A stretch of DNA of 64,000 bases from Pseudomonas viridiflava (GCF_900590885.1 NZ_UUON01000001.1:620001-684000), one strand, 5' to 3'; shown: positions 26,278 through 35,576, counted from the first letter of the stretch. Numbers and translations are program-made. The notes: generated by a model from the letters alone, not told the origin.

Positions 26278-27650
26278 GCAAGGGATCTCCGTAGGTGGTT
26301 GAGCAGATCGACGCGGGTGATCAGGCCATGAAAGCCCGCCGCGTCGGCAATGATGGCGACCAGGCCGCGATCCAGTTCGGCCTGCAACTCGGCCAGGCTG
26401 GCGCTGGGGGCCAGGGTTTGCAGGGTGTTGGTCATGGCGCTGGCGACGGTCATGCTGAAGTGCGCGGCGTCGTGGTGCAGGCCCAGCAGGATGTCGGATT
26501 CATCGATCACCCCCACCAGCTCGCGGCCCTCCACCAATACCGGCAGTTGCGACACATCGGCCAGGCGCATGCGCTGGAACGCGGTGAGCAAGCTGTCGTC
26601 GGGGCTCACGCTGATCACGCGGCCGTCTTCGAAGCGCCGGGCGATGAGGTCGCGCAGGTCGCCGTAGTGCTTGTACTGGAGCAGCCCGGCGTCGTTCATC
26701 CACTGGTCGTTGTAGACCTTGGACAGGTAGCGCGTGCCGGTGTCGCACACAAAGGTCACCACGCGCTTGGGCACGGTCTGTTCGCGGCAGTAGCGCAGGG
26801 CTGCGGCGAGCAGGGTGCCGGTGGACGAGCCGCCCAGAATGCCCTCGGCCTTGAGCAGCTGGCGGGCGTGGTCGAAGCTGTCTTCATCGCTGATGGAATA
26901 GGCGTGGCGCACGCTGGAGAGGTCGGCAATCGAAGGGATGAAGTCTTCGCCGATGCCTTCCACCGCCCATGAGCCTGGGGTTACCAGTTGGCCGCTGCGG
27001 CTGTATTCGGCCATCACCGAGCCCACCGGGTCGGCCAGCACCATTTCCAGCTCAGGCTGTACGCGCTGGAAGAAGCGCGTCAGGCCGGTGAGGGTGCCCG
27101 CCGAGCCGACGCCCACCACAATCGCGTCGACATCATGCTGGGTTTGCGCCCAGATCTCCGGGGCGGTGCTGGTTTCGTGGGCCAGGGGGTTGGCCGGGTT
27201 GTTGAACTGGTCGGCGAAGAATGAACCGGGAATGTCCTTGGCCAGGCGCGCGGCCACATCCTGGTAGTACTCGGGGTGGCCCTTGCCGACATCCGAGCGG
27301 GTGATGTGCACCTCGGCGCCCATGGCCTTGAGGTGCAGCACCTTCTCCGTGGACATCTTGTCGGGCACCACCAGCACCACCCGGTAGCCCTTGGCCCGGC
27401 CCACCAGCGCGAGGCCCAGGCCGGTATTGCCGGCGGTGGCTTCGATAATGGTGCCGCCGGGGCGCAGGCGGCCGTCGCGCTCGGCGGCGTCGATCATGGC
27501 CAGGCCGATGCGGTCCTTGATCGAGCCGCCGGGGTTTTGCGATTCAAGCTTGAGGAACAGCGTGCAGGGGCCGGTATCGAAGCGGCTGACCCGTACCAGT
27601 GGCGTGTTGCCGATCAGTTCGAGTACGGCGGGGCGGGGAAGCGTGGGCAT
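26274..27650 (-). CDS. Cystathionine beta-synthase with C-terminal CBS domains
   Basis: 458 residues. The fold-type II PLP core has Lys45 in NPGGSIKDRIG, the phosphate loop GGSSTGTLLAAALRY near 275 and EATAGNTGLGLA for the substrate. A tandem CBS domain pair covers about residues 340-458 (VISVSPDDSLLTAFQRMRL, ELVGVIDESDILLGL). It condenses homocysteine and serine. ATG 27650 has AGGTGA 4 nt upstream; a longer in-frame start at 27770 is unlikely. Partner lyase overlaps by 4 bp. Confidence 0.93.
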   Translation of the reverse strand: MPTLPRPAVLELIGNTPLVRVSRFDTGPCTLFLKLESQNPGGSIKDRIGLAMIDAAERDGRLRPGGTIIEATAGNTGLGLALVGRAKGYRVVLVVPDKMSTEKVLHLKAMGAEVHITRSDVGKGHPEYYQDVAARLAKDIPGSFFADQFNNPANPLAHETSTAPEIWAQTQHDVDAIVVGVGSAGTLTGLTRFFQRVQPELEMVLADPVGSVMAEYSRSGQLVTPGSWAVEGIGEDFIPSIADLSSVRHAYSISDEDSFDHARQLLKAEGILGGSSTGTLLAAALRYCREQTVPKRVVTFVCDTGTRYLSKVYNDQWMNDAGLLQYKHYGDLRDLIARRFEDGRVISVSPDDSLLTAFQRMRLADVSQLPVLVEGRELVGVIDESDILLGLHHDAAHFSMTVASAMTNTLQTLAPSASLAELQAELDRGLVAIIADAAGFHGLITRVDLLNHLRRSLA

Positions 27651-27866
27651 GTCGTCACCTGAGGGCTTGGGGTGGGGGGACAGCAAAGGGTGGTGCATGG
27701 CTTTGAACAGTAGGCGCGTATCCGGCGGGTCGCAACCGAGCGGTCGGCTGAATGTCTTTTTTTGGCGCATCGCCGCTGCCCTGGTGCGCCATCTGCGAGC
27801 ACCGTTTACGTCGATTTCCTTGTGATCATTGGGCGAAGTGACCTGGCCTGGGCTTTGCTATAGAGA

Positions 27867-27885
27867 ATCCAAACTTGGATACAAG
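27867..27885. promoter_or_regulatory. Candidate GntR operator upstream of allophanate hydrolase gene
   Basis: ATCCAA-AC-TTGGAT (27867-27880) runs into TTGGATACAA, which resembles the TTGTATACAA sites of FCD-type GntR regulators. It lies 13 bp before the atzF start, so a bound protein would block initiation. The GntR gene downstream is the obvious candidate. Confidence 0.5.
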
Positions 27886-27897
27886 ATGGAGTCTCCC

Positions 27898-29694
27898 ATG
27901 CAAAACGCTTTCGGCTGGACCCTCGGTGAATGGTTGGATGCTTACCGCAGCGGGGCGATTACCCCGGATTATTTGCTGACCCTGGCTACCCAATACCCTC
28001 TCGACGACAGCGCCTGGATCGCCCGGGCCACTCCCGCGCAACTGGCCGAGCAGTTGACGCAACTGAGCGAGCGCCTGGCGGCTGTGGGCGGCGACAGGGC
28101 CAGGCTGGCGCTGTATGGCGTGCCCTTTGCGATCAAGGACAATATCGACGCGGCCGGTTGGGACACCACGGCAGCCTGCCCCGAATTTGCCTACTCGGCG
28201 GCGCAGGATGCATCTGTGGTCCAGAAGCTGCGCGCGGCCGGTGCGATTTTGATGGGCAAGACCAACCTCGACCAGTTCGCCACTGGCCTGGTGGGCACGC
28301 GCTCGCCCTATGGCGCGGTAGGCAACAGCTTCGACCCGGATTACGTCAGCGGTGGCTCCAGCTCCGGCTCGGCGTCGGTGGTGGCCCGTGGCCTGGTGGC
28401 GTTTGCCCTGGGGACCGACACCGCAGGGTCGGGGCGGGTGCCGGCGGGGTTCAACAATATCGTGGGCTTGAAACCGACCAAGGGGCGTTTCTCCAATACT
28501 GGCGTGGTGCCCGCGTGCCGCACGGTGGATTGCATCTCGGTGTTTGCGCTGACCGTGGCCGACGCCGAGGCAGTGGCTCAGGTGGCGGCGGGTTACGACG
28601 CCAGCGATGCGTATTCGCGCGCCAACCCGAATACGGCGCCGGTCGCGGTGGCGGCCGCAATCAAACTGGCGATCCCGGCGACCCTGGAGTTTTTTGGCGA
28701 TAACCAGAACCAGGCGGTGTTCGAACAGGCGCTGGAGCGATTCAAGGCCATGGGGGCGGTGATCACGCCGGTGGATTTCACCCCGTTCAAGGAGTTGGCG
28801 GATCAGCTGTATTTCGGGCCGTGGGTCGCCGAGCGTACCGTGGCCCTGGAAGGCATGCTGCAAAAGCAGCCCGAGGCGATCAACCCGGTGGTGCGCGGCA
28901 TTGTCGAAAGCGGCTACAGCTACAGCGCGTGCGACGCCTACAAGGCCGAATACCTGCGCGCCGAACTGAGCCGGCGTATCAACGACAGCCTGGCCGGTTT
29001 CGATGCCTTGCTGGTGCCCACATCCCCGACGATTCGCACGCAGGCGCAGATGGCCGAGGAACCGGTGCGCTACAACTCGCAATTCGGCTACTACACCAAC
29101 TTCACCAACCTCGCCGACCTCTCGGCCCTGGCGCTGCCCGCCGGCCTGCGCGCCGATGGCTTGCCCAGCGGCATCACCTTGCTTGCCCCGGCCTGGCATG
29201 ACAGCGCTCTGGCGCACCTGGGCAAACGCTGGCAGGCCGGGCTCGACCTGCCGTTAGGCGCCACCGGGCGCTTTTTGCCCACACCGGCCCCGGCGCGACA
29301 AACCCCCGGCTGCGTGCGTGTGGCGGTGGTGGGCGCGCACCTCACTGGCATGCCGCTGAACTTCCAACTCACCGGCCGCAACGCGGTGCTGGTCGAGCAA
29401 ACCCTCACCGCCGACACCTACCGTCTCTACGCGCTGCCGGGTACCGTGCCGCCCAAGCCGGGGCTGGCGAAGGCGGACAGCGGGCAGCCGATCATCGTCG
29501 AGTTGTGGGACATGCCCATCGCGCGCTTTGGCGAGTTCGTCGCCGAAATCCCGGCGCCGCTGGGTATCGGCAGTCTGTTGCTGGCAGATGGGCGCAGCGT
29601 CAAAGGCTTTATCTGCGAGCCTTGGGCACTGGCGGACGCGCTGGATATCACCGAGTTCGGCGGCTGGCGCGCCTTTATCGCGAGCCGGGGGTGA
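27898..29694 (+). CDS. atzF: Allophanate hydrolase
   Basis: 598 residues. The amidase-signature domain (FAIKDNIDAAG with the catalytic Lys; SGGSSSGSASVVARGLVAF; DTAGSGRVPAG with the Ser nucleophile region) fills residues 1-440. The C-terminal allophanate-hydrolase domain (GAHLTGMPLNFQL) follows. It splits allophanate to ammonium and CO2, the second step of ATP-dependent urea breakdown. ATG 27898 has GGAG 6 nt upstream. Urea carboxylase, its usual partner gene, is not adjacent. A GntR gene starts 2 bp after its stop. Confidence 0.93.
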   Translation: MQNAFGWTLGEWLDAYRSGAITPDYLLTLATQYPLDDSAWIARATPAQLAEQLTQLSERLAAVGGDRARLALYGVPFAIKDNIDAAGWDTTAACPEFAYSAAQDASVVQKLRAAGAILMGKTNLDQFATGLVGTRSPYGAVGNSFDPDYVSGGSSSGSASVVARGLVAFALGTDTAGSGRVPAGFNNIVGLKPTKGRFSNTGVVPACRTVDCISVFALTVADAEAVAQVAAGYDASDAYSRANPNTAPVAVAAAIKLAIPATLEFFGDNQNQAVFEQALERFKAMGAVITPVDFTPFKELADQLYFGPWVAERTVALEGMLQKQPEAINPVVRGIVESGYSYSACDAYKAEYLRAELSRRINDSLAGFDALLVPTSPTIRTQAQMAEEPVRYNSQFGYYTNFTNLADLSALALPAGLRADGLPSGITLLAPAWHDSALAHLGKRWQAGLDLPLGATGRFLPTPAPARQTPGCVRVAVVGAHLTGMPLNFQLTGRNAVLVEQTLTADTYRLYALPGTVPPKPGLAKADSGQPIIVELWDMPIARFGEFVAEIPAPLGIGSLLLADGRSVKGFICEPWALADALDITEFGGWRAFIASRG

Positions 29695-29696
29695 GC

Positions 29697-30374
29697 ATGC
29701 CGTTGGCCAAGGCGCGGCCGGAGAGCCTGGCGGGGCAAATCTACGCGCAGCTCAAGGCGGATATCTTTGATTTTCGCCTGCTGCCGGGCGACCGTTTCAG
29801 CGAAGGCGACGTGGCCACGCGCATGAATGCCAGCCGTACGCCGGTGCGTCAGGCGCTGTATCGCCTGGAGAAGGAAGGGTACCTGGCGGTGTATTTCCGC
29901 AGCGGCTGGCAGGTCAAGCCGTTCGATTTTGCCTACTTCGAAGAGCTGTACGACGTGCGCATCGTGCTGGAACTGGCGGCGGTCGAACGTTTATGTGCGA
30001 TGGATCAGCCGAACGCGGTGCTGCAAACGTTGCAGGCCACGTGGCGGGTGGAGGAGGGGGAACGCTTGCAGGACCCCCACGCAGTGTCGGCGCTGGATGA
30101 GCGTTTCCACTGCGCCCTGGTGGAGGCCACCGGCAACCGCGAAATGGCGCGCATGCACTTCGAGATCACGGAAAAAATCCGCATCATCCGCCGCCTCGAC
30201 TTTACCCAGGCGCCGCGCATTGCCGCGACCTACGAGGAGCATGGGCAAATCCTGACGGCGATCCTGCAACGGCGCCGTGAGCTGGCGCAGCAGTTGCTCA
30301 AGCGGCATATCGAGCTGAGCAAGCAGGCGGTGCGCGCGATCACTTTGCACCGGCTGCATACGGCCCGGCCGTAA
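29697..30374 (+). CDS. GntR-family regulator (FCD subfamily)
   Basis: 225 residues. An N-terminal winged helix (GDRFSEGDVATRMNASRTPVRQALYRLEKEGYL) is followed by an all-helical FCD ligand domain with metal-binding type residues (DERFHCALVEATGN, HGQILTAILQRR). Starts 2 bp after atzF, so it is probably co-expressed and regulates the atzF operon. Confidence 0.92.
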   Translation: MPLAKARPESLAGQIYAQLKADIFDFRLLPGDRFSEGDVATRMNASRTPVRQALYRLEKEGYLAVYFRSGWQVKPFDFAYFEELYDVRIVLELAAVERLCAMDQPNAVLQTLQATWRVEEGERLQDPHAVSALDERFHCALVEATGNREMARMHFEITEKIRIIRRLDFTQAPRIAATYEEHGQILTAILQRRRELAQQLLKRHIELSKQAVRAITLHRLHTARP

Positions 30375-30378
30375 TGAT

Positions 30379-30400
30379 GTGGCGAGCGCCCGCTCGCCAC
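30379..30400. terminator. Perfect palindrome between convergent gntR and dapA-like genes
   Basis: GTGGCGAGCG-CC-CGCTCGCCAC, 10-bp perfect arms. It lacks T runs, but its position 5 bp after one stop and 4 bp before the other suggests a shared terminator or a single REP-like unit. Confidence 0.55.
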
Positions 30401-30403
30401 AGG

Positions 30404-31258
30404 TCATTTGAGGAGTGTATGCAAGCGCGCCACCGTTGCCTCCCCGGCCTGCTGCATCGGTGCACGCAACTCGCCGGCGATCAAACCTTGCATGGCCAGC
30501 GCGGCTTTTACCGGGGCCGGGTTCGGCTCCATGAACATCGCGTTGATCAGCGGCACCAGGCCCTGGAACGTCGTCCGCGCTTCGGCCAGTTGGTTGTCGC
30601 GCACCTGCTGCCACATCGCCACAAACTGCTCGGTGTGCACATGCGCAGACGCCGCAATCGCGCCGCTGGCGCCCAGGCATAGCGCGTTGAACATCTGCAG
30701 ATCCTCGCCACACAGCACGTCCACCTCGCCACTGGCCAGCAGCGCCAGGGTATTGCCCAGGTTGCCGCCGCAGTCCTTGATCGCCACGATGCGTGGGTGC
30801 GCGACGATCGTCAGCAAGGTCGCCTGCTCGAAGGTCGCGCCGGTGCGGTAGGGGATGTCATACACAATGACCGGCGCGCTGGAGGCGTCCGCTACCGTGC
30901 GAAAAAAAGCTTCAAGGCCGGCCTGGGAAGGGCGGATATAACTCGGCGCCGGCACCAGCAAGCCGGCGACCGCGCGCTTGAGGATTTCGCCCTGGAACTG
31001 CAGCAATTCAATCTGGTTATTGCCCGCCAGGCCCATCACCACGCGGTGCGCCGGCAGCAACTGCAACACCGCATCCAGCACCGCCAGTTGCTCCTGACGG
31101 CTCAGCGCCGAGGCTTCACCGGTGGTGGTGCACACCATGATCCCGGCCACGTGCTTTTCCAGCAGGTGGCTGACCAGCCGGCGCAGGCCGATAAAATCGA
31201 TGGCACCGTCATGGAACGGCGTGACCACGGGAACCCAGATACCTTGAAACGATGACAT
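30404..31258 (-). CDS. Dihydrodipicolinate synthase/N-acetylneuraminate lyase family protein
   Basis: 284 residues, class I aldolase TIM barrel. TTTGEASALSRQEQ is the substrate loop, VIVYDIPYRTG carries the catalytic Tyr, and RIVAIKDCGGN the Schiff-base Lys. All residues needed for pyruvate aldol chemistry are present. As a lone gene near urea and LysE functions it may be a DapA paralogue or a catabolic lyase. Confidence 0.85.
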   Translation of the reverse strand: MSSFQGIWVPVVTPFHDGAIDFIGLRRLVSHLLEKHVAGIMVCTTTGEASALSRQEQLAVLDAVLQLLPAHRVVMGLAGNNQIELLQFQGEILKRAVAGLLVPAPSYIRPSQAGLEAFFRTVADASSAPVIVYDIPYRTGATFEQATLLTIVAHPRIVAIKDCGGNLGNTLALLASGEVDVLCGEDLQMFNALCLGASGAIAASAHVHTEQFVAMWQQVRDNQLAEARTTFQGLVPLINAMFMEPNPAPVKAALAMQGLIAGELRAPMQQAGEATVARLHTLLK

Positions 31259-31480
31259 GCACTTTCTCCTGGTGGTTGACCGATCAAGTCACCGTCAGAA
31301 GGGCATGGGGAATTGTGCAAGGGGGAGGGAGTCCGCGCTCAATGTCCTGTCAGCTCATCTGACGGGACAGCGCGCCCCGATCACATGAGCGACTGTTTCT
31401 TCGATTTGAGGGCGTGCGCAACGCAACCTTGCGCCTTGGCAATCAAGCCAATGACGGAACGGTTAACGCGTAAGGTTGCG

Positions 31481-31538
31481 GACATTTGCTGACACACCCT
31501 GAAGAAGGCCTCCATCATCGGGGGATGTCAGCAAATGT
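31481..31538. repeat. Long-armed inverted repeat
   Basis: Arms ACATTTGCTGACA (31482-31494) and TGTCAGCAAATGT (31526-31538) are perfect complements over 13 bp around a 31-bp loop. It sits immediately after the VOC gene stop. No T run, so it may be a processed 3' structure or a small mobile repeat. The rest of 31259-31480 shows no gene. Confidence 0.6.
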
Positions 31539-31539
31539 G

Positions 31540-32031
31540 TCAAGCACCCGGCGCGCCTTTGATGGCCGCTTCTATCGCGGGAATGTCGATCTTGCCCATG
31601 GTCATCATCGCGTCGAACGCGCGCTTGGCGATGGCCGGGTCGGAGTGGGTCACGGCGTCCGTCAACACTCGCGGGGAGATCTGCCACGACAATCCCCACT
31701 TATCCTTGCACCAGCCGCACGCGCTGGCCTGGCCGCCATTGTCGATGATGGCGTTCCAGTAACGGTCAGTTTCGGCCTGGTCATCGGTGGCCACCTGGAA
31801 CGAAAAGGCTTCGCTATGGCTAAACGCCGGGCCGCCATTGAGGCCGATGCAGGCGATGCCCAGCACGGTGAAATCGACGGTCAACACGTCGCCCTGTTTA
31901 CCCGCCGGGTAATCACCGGGAGCACGGTGCACGGCGTTTACGCGGCTATCGGGGAAGGTCTTGGCGTAGAAACGCGCGGCCTCTTCGGCGGTGCCGTTGT
32001 ACCAGAGGCACAGGGTATTTTTATTGGTCAT
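31540..32031 (-). CDS. VOC family protein (PhnB/3-demethylubiquinone methyltransferase-like)
   Basis: 163 residues. LCLWYNGTAEEAARFYAKTFPDS and FQVATDDQAETDRYWNAIIDNGGQ with CGWCKDKWGLSWQISP are typical of the bacterial 3-demethylubiquinone-9-methyltransferase-labelled glyoxalase-fold group. No enzymatic role is established for this group. Confidence 0.88.
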   Translation of the reverse strand: MTNKNTLCLWYNGTAEEAARFYAKTFPDSRVNAVHRAPGDYPAGKQGDVLTVDFTVLGIACIGLNGGPAFSHSEAFSFQVATDDQAETDRYWNAIIDNGGQASACGWCKDKWGLSWQISPRVLTDAVTHSDPAIAKRAFDAMMTMGKIDIPAIEAAIKGAPGA

Positions 32032-32139
32032 GATGGGGCTCCACGTGTGAACGGGTGCGTGGAGTCTAGACGAGCCTCGGCCGTATCAATCATCGACCAC
32101 ACCCGCCCAACCGAGGGCAGGCGGGTTATGCGTTTGTCC

Positions 32140-32760
32140 TCAGGCTCTGCGAGCCATCAGCAATACCGACGCCGCCGCCGACAGCAGCCCCGCGCAGCAG
32201 CGATTGAAGATCCGCTTGCCTCTGGGCTCGGCAAACCAGCGGCGCATGTGCACGCCCATGTAGGCGTAGAGGCTGATGGCGATCCATTCCAGTATCAGGA
32301 ACAACACGCCCAGCACCGCGAATTGCGGGGTGATAGGTTGGCCGGGCACCACGAATTGCGGGAGGAAGGCGGTGAAGATCAGGATGGCCTTGGGGTTGCC
32401 CGCCGCCACCAAAAACTCCTGACGCGCCAACGCCCACAACCCCACCTTGGCCGTAGCCGATTGCGCCTCTGCCTCCGGGTTGGCCCGCCACAGCTGAACG
32501 GCCAGGTAAAACAGATACGCCGCGCCCACAATCTTGATCGCGTAGAACAGCAACTCCGAGGTTTGCAACACCACGGCCAAACCTGCGGAGGCGAGGGCGA
32601 TCATGCCGGCGAATGCCAGCAGGCGGCCGATACCGGCGAGGCAGGAGGTGCGGTAGCCGTAGCGGGTGGAATTGCTCACCGATAACAGGTTGTTCGGGCC
32701 TGGCGCCATGTTGAGGGCGAAGCAGGCGGGGAGGAAAAGGGCGAGGGTGGCGAGGTCCAT
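32140..32760 (-). CDS. LysE/RhtB family amino-acid exporter
   Basis: 206 residues with about six membrane segments. The N-terminal LALFLPACFALNMAPGPNNLLS motif is the family signature, and GNPKAILIFTAFLPQF the second conserved block. Exports amino acids or homoserine lactones across the inner membrane; the substrate is not predictable. The 267-bp gap after it (32761-33027) holds nothing I can support. Confidence 0.92.
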   Translation of the reverse strand: MDLATLALFLPACFALNMAPGPNNLLSVSNSTRYGYRTSCLAGIGRLLAFAGMIALASAGLAVVLQTSELLFYAIKIVGAAYLFYLAVQLWRANPEAEAQSATAKVGLWALARQEFLVAAGNPKAILIFTAFLPQFVVPGQPITPQFAVLGVLFLILEWIAISLYAYMGVHMRRWFAEPRGKRIFNRCCAGLLSAAASVLLMARRA

Positions 32761-33027
32761 GGCGGCTCCTGGTTTATGGTGGCGATAAGGCGTTCAGGCG
32801 ATTTGGCAGTGTGTGAAGCGATTCATTAAAAACCATCCAGGGTTCAGCGCGATAGAACATCAGTACCGAATGTTTCATCCATGGTCGGACGATCGAAGGC
32901 CAAGAGGTATTGCTGATGTGCGCTGTAAAGTGAAAAGAGGAAATTTTTGTTTGGCCCGACTACATCCATATTGCAACCTCTGCGGGCATGACAGGGTTTG
33001 CGCTGCGAACTTCGAGCCAGCGATCCA

Positions 33028-33960
33028 TTAGCCCTGCACACCTTGCAGCTCCTCCAGCGGCGCGTGGCGCCCCAACAACTCCACCACCCAATCGATAAAC
33101 ACCCGCAGCTTGGTGCTGATATGCCGGTTCGGCGGGAATGCCACATACATAGGCATCGGGTCCATGCGCCAGCCTTCGAACAGCGGCACCAATTCGCCAC
33201 GAGCCTCGTACGCTTGGGACATGTAAGCCGGCAGCCACAGCACGCCCAGGCCCGCCAGGCCGGCGGCGAGGTAGGCATTGCCATCGTCGACCGCCAGCGC
33301 ATAGCGGCCCTTGATCTGCAGGCTTTGCGCCTGGTTGCGCATGGCATAGGGCAGTGCCTTGCCGGTGCGGGCCCACAGGAAGCCGACGATACGATGGGAG
33401 GAGTCTTCCAGCTCCCGTGGGTGCGTGGGCGTGCCGACACGCGCCAGGTAGCTCGGCGCCGCAAACACGCCCAGTTGCAAGTCGCCCAGGCGGCGGGCCA
33501 TCAGCGACTGGTCCGTCAGCTCGCCGCCGCGCACCACGCAGTCGACGTTCTCATCGATGATGTCGACGATGCGGTCGCTCACGCCCATGTCGATCTGGAT
33601 GTCGGGGTAGCGCGCGTAAAAGTCGGGCAGGGCGGGCACCAGGATCAGGCTGGCCAGCGGGCTTGGCACGTCCACACGCAGGCGGCCACGGGGTTGTGTG
33701 GAGGCGCCGGACAGGCTGGTTTCGGCGTCGTCCATATCGGCCAGCAGCCGCACCACGCGCTCGTAGTACACCGCGCCGTCCGCCGTGACGTTGACTTTGC
33801 GCGTGGTGCGGTTGAGCAGTTTAACCCGCAACCGTGCCTCCAGCTGTTGCACCAACTGGGTCACGGTGGTCTTGCTCATGTGCAGGGTTTCGGCGGCCTT
33901 GGTAAAGCTGCCGGCTTCCACCACGCGGGCAAAGGCCTGCATTGCATCAAAACGGTCCAT
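33028..33960 (-). CDS. LysR-family regulator
   Basis: 310 residues. Helix-turn-helix GSFTKAAETLHMSKTTVTQLVQQLEARL lies at residues 16-43, followed by LNRTTRKVNVT and a periplasmic-binding-like effector domain. It is divergent from a RidA-family gene across 115 bp and probably controls it. Confidence 0.93.
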   Translation of the reverse strand: MDRFDAMQAFARVVEAGSFTKAAETLHMSKTTVTQLVQQLEARLRVKLLNRTTRKVNVTADGAVYYERVVRLLADMDDAETSLSGASTQPRGRLRVDVPSPLASLILVPALPDFYARYPDIQIDMGVSDRIVDIIDENVDCVVRGGELTDQSLMARRLGDLQLGVFAAPSYLARVGTPTHPRELEDSSHRIVGFLWARTGKALPYAMRNQAQSLQIKGRYALAVDDGNAYLAAGLAGLGVLWLPAYMSQAYEARGELVPLFEGWRMDPMPMYVAFPPNRHISTKLRVFIDWVVELLGRHAPLEELQGVQG

Positions 33961-34075
33961 GGCGGGTTCCGATTGTTTGGGTTTTACAAACAGTGATAGC
34001 TAAGGTTGCGCGTTTATCCGGTGGGCACAAGCCCCTAGAGTTGCTCTCTCGTTAACTTCCCTGATAGAGACTGCT

Positions 34076-34480
34076 ATGACACAGCGTGATGTGGTTTTTC
34101 CAGCCCGGCGCCAGGCGCTTTACGAACGCAATCGTTATTCGCCGGCGATCAAGTCCAATGGTTTTCTGTTCGTGTCGGGCCAGGTCGGCAGTCGCGAGGA
34201 CGGCTCGCCTGAACCGGACCTGGAAGACCAGGTGCGGCTGGCCTTCAACAACCTGAATGCGATCCTGCAGGCCGCCGGTTGCACGTTTGATGATGTGATT
34301 GATGTGACGGTGTTTATCGTTGATCCCGAATCCAGGTTCGAAACCATCTGGAAGGTGGTCCCGGAGTTCTGGGGAGACGCACCACACCCGACGCTGACCG
34401 GCGTGGGCGTGACTTGGTTGTACGGTTACCAGTTTGAAATCAAGGTGATTGCCAAGTTACCGGAGGCCACCAAGGCGTAA
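34076..34480 (+). CDS. RidA family protein lacking the catalytic arginine
   Basis: 134 residues of the YjgF/YER057c/UK114 fold (GFLFVSGQVGSREDG, FNNLNAILQAAGCTFDDVIDVTVFI). True RidA imine deaminases have an Arg two residues before the conserved VEIEAIA-like strand; here the segment reads LYGYQFEIKVIAKL, without it. It therefore belongs to a Rid subgroup unlikely to act as a 2-aminoacrylate deaminase. Confidence 0.85.
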   Translation: MTQRDVVFPARRQALYERNRYSPAIKSNGFLFVSGQVGSREDGSPEPDLEDQVRLAFNNLNAILQAAGCTFDDVIDVTVFIVDPESRFETIWKVVPEFWGDAPHPTLTGVGVTWLYGYQFEIKVIAKLPEATKA

Positions 34481-34555
34481 ACCCGGCGGCTCAATTAGCG
34501 CAGGGCTGAGTTACCATGCGCCGGCGAAATTTCCCGCAGAACGCTCTGGCCACTC

Positions 34556-35299
34556 ATGTCTTCCAACGCGCTGTATACCGACCTGTCCATCTACTACGAC
34601 CTGATGTGCGCCGACATCGATTACCCGGCGCAGAGCCACAGCGTGCGCCGGCTGCATCAATTGTTTGGCAACGGCGGGCGCCGGCACCTGGACCTGGCCT
34701 GCGGGACCGGGCCGCATGTGCGGCATTTTCTCGACTTTGGCTACCATAGCAGCGGCCTGGACATCAGCCCGGCGATGCTGGAGATCGCCCGCTTGCGCTG
34801 CCCCGAGGCCCGGTTCAGTCGCCAGGACATGGCCGGTTTCGACGTGGACGAACCGCAGGACCTGATCACCTGTTTTCTCTACTCCACCCATTACAACGCC
34901 GGGCTGGCCCAGCTACGTGCGTGCCTGGCGAGTGTGCATGCCGCGCTCGCCGAAAACGGCGTGTTCTGCTTCAACGCGGTGGACAAAGGCCAGATCGACA
35001 ACGGCTTATTGGTCCGTCACAGCGTTGAGTGGGAAGGTAGTCATTTCACCTTTGGTTCCGGCTGGCACTACCGGGGCGATGGCGAGCAGCAGTCGTTGCG
35101 CCTCAGCATCCAGAAGACCACCGCTGGCGTGACCCAGGCCTGGCAAGACGAACACCCCATGGTCGCCGTCAGTTTCATCGAGCTGCAGGCGCTGTTGCAG
35201 CCGCTGTTCGACGTGCAGGTCTTCGAGCATGACTACCAGCGAATCACGCCGTGGGGTGGCGTGACGGGGAATGCGTTGTTTGTGTGTGTGAAGCGCTGA
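34556..35299 (+). CDS. Class I SAM-dependent methyltransferase
   Basis: 247 residues. The SAM loop HLDLACGTGPHVRHFLDFGY is near residue 40, followed by GLDISPAMLEIAR and DMAGFDVDEPQDLITCFLYS. The substrate is unknown. It stands alone on the plus strand, followed by a GAGGGC/GCCCTC hairpin. Confidence 0.85.
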   Translation: MSSNALYTDLSIYYDLMCADIDYPAQSHSVRRLHQLFGNGGRRHLDLACGTGPHVRHFLDFGYHSSGLDISPAMLEIARLRCPEARFSRQDMAGFDVDEPQDLITCFLYSTHYNAGLAQLRACLASVHAALAENGVFCFNAVDKGQIDNGLLVRHSVEWEGSHFTFGSGWHYRGDGEQQSLRLSIQKTTAGVTQAWQDEHPMVAVSFIELQALLQPLFDVQVFEHDYQRITPWGGVTGNALFVCVKR

Positions 35300-35314
35300 G
35301 CCGGTTGCAGCAAA

Positions 35315-35341
35315 GAGGGCAGCGGTGTTATCCGCGCCCTC
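35315..35341. terminator. Hairpin after methyltransferase gene
   Basis: GAGGGC-a-GCGG-tgttat-CCGC-GCCCTC, nested arms, between the convergent methyltransferase and small hypothetical gene ends. No T run on either side. Confidence 0.5.
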
Positions 35342-35348
35342 CCGGTGG

Positions 35349-35576
35349 CTAGACTTCCCTGAAGGTTGCCGTCTGGATTCCCGGCGCGCCCTGTGCAATG
35401 CACACCACCGAAATCTGTGCTCGCAAGTGACCGTCCCTCAGCAAGTAGTGGGAATTGACTTGGGGCCCGTTGAGCGGCAGACAGTTTGGAACTTCCCAGA
35501 TATGCAGGCCCACAGAGACATAGGGGTCGCCATTGGCAACCACGGCGCCTAAAGCAACGTCATAAACTTCCGTCAT
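35349..35576 (-). CDS. Small protein of unknown function in the 35-38 kb regulon
   Basis: 75 residues from ATG 35576 (MTEVYDVALGAVVANGDPYV). In-frame ATG 35588 would add four residues but has its AAGG directly against the codon. No family recognised; it is mostly beta-strand-like with two Cys residues and no signal peptide. The 21-bp regulon element lies 82 bp upstream, so I infer control by the regulator at 37416-38252. Confidence 0.6.
   Translation of the reverse strand: MTEVYDVALGAVVANGDPYVSVGLHIWEVPNCLPLNGPQVNSHYLLRDGHLRAQISVVCIAQGAPGIQTATFREV

Noticed and set aside
32813..33031. 72-codon frame between the LysE and LysR genes
   Set aside because: No ribosome site, no family resemblance, and it runs into the LysR stop; left as intergenic.
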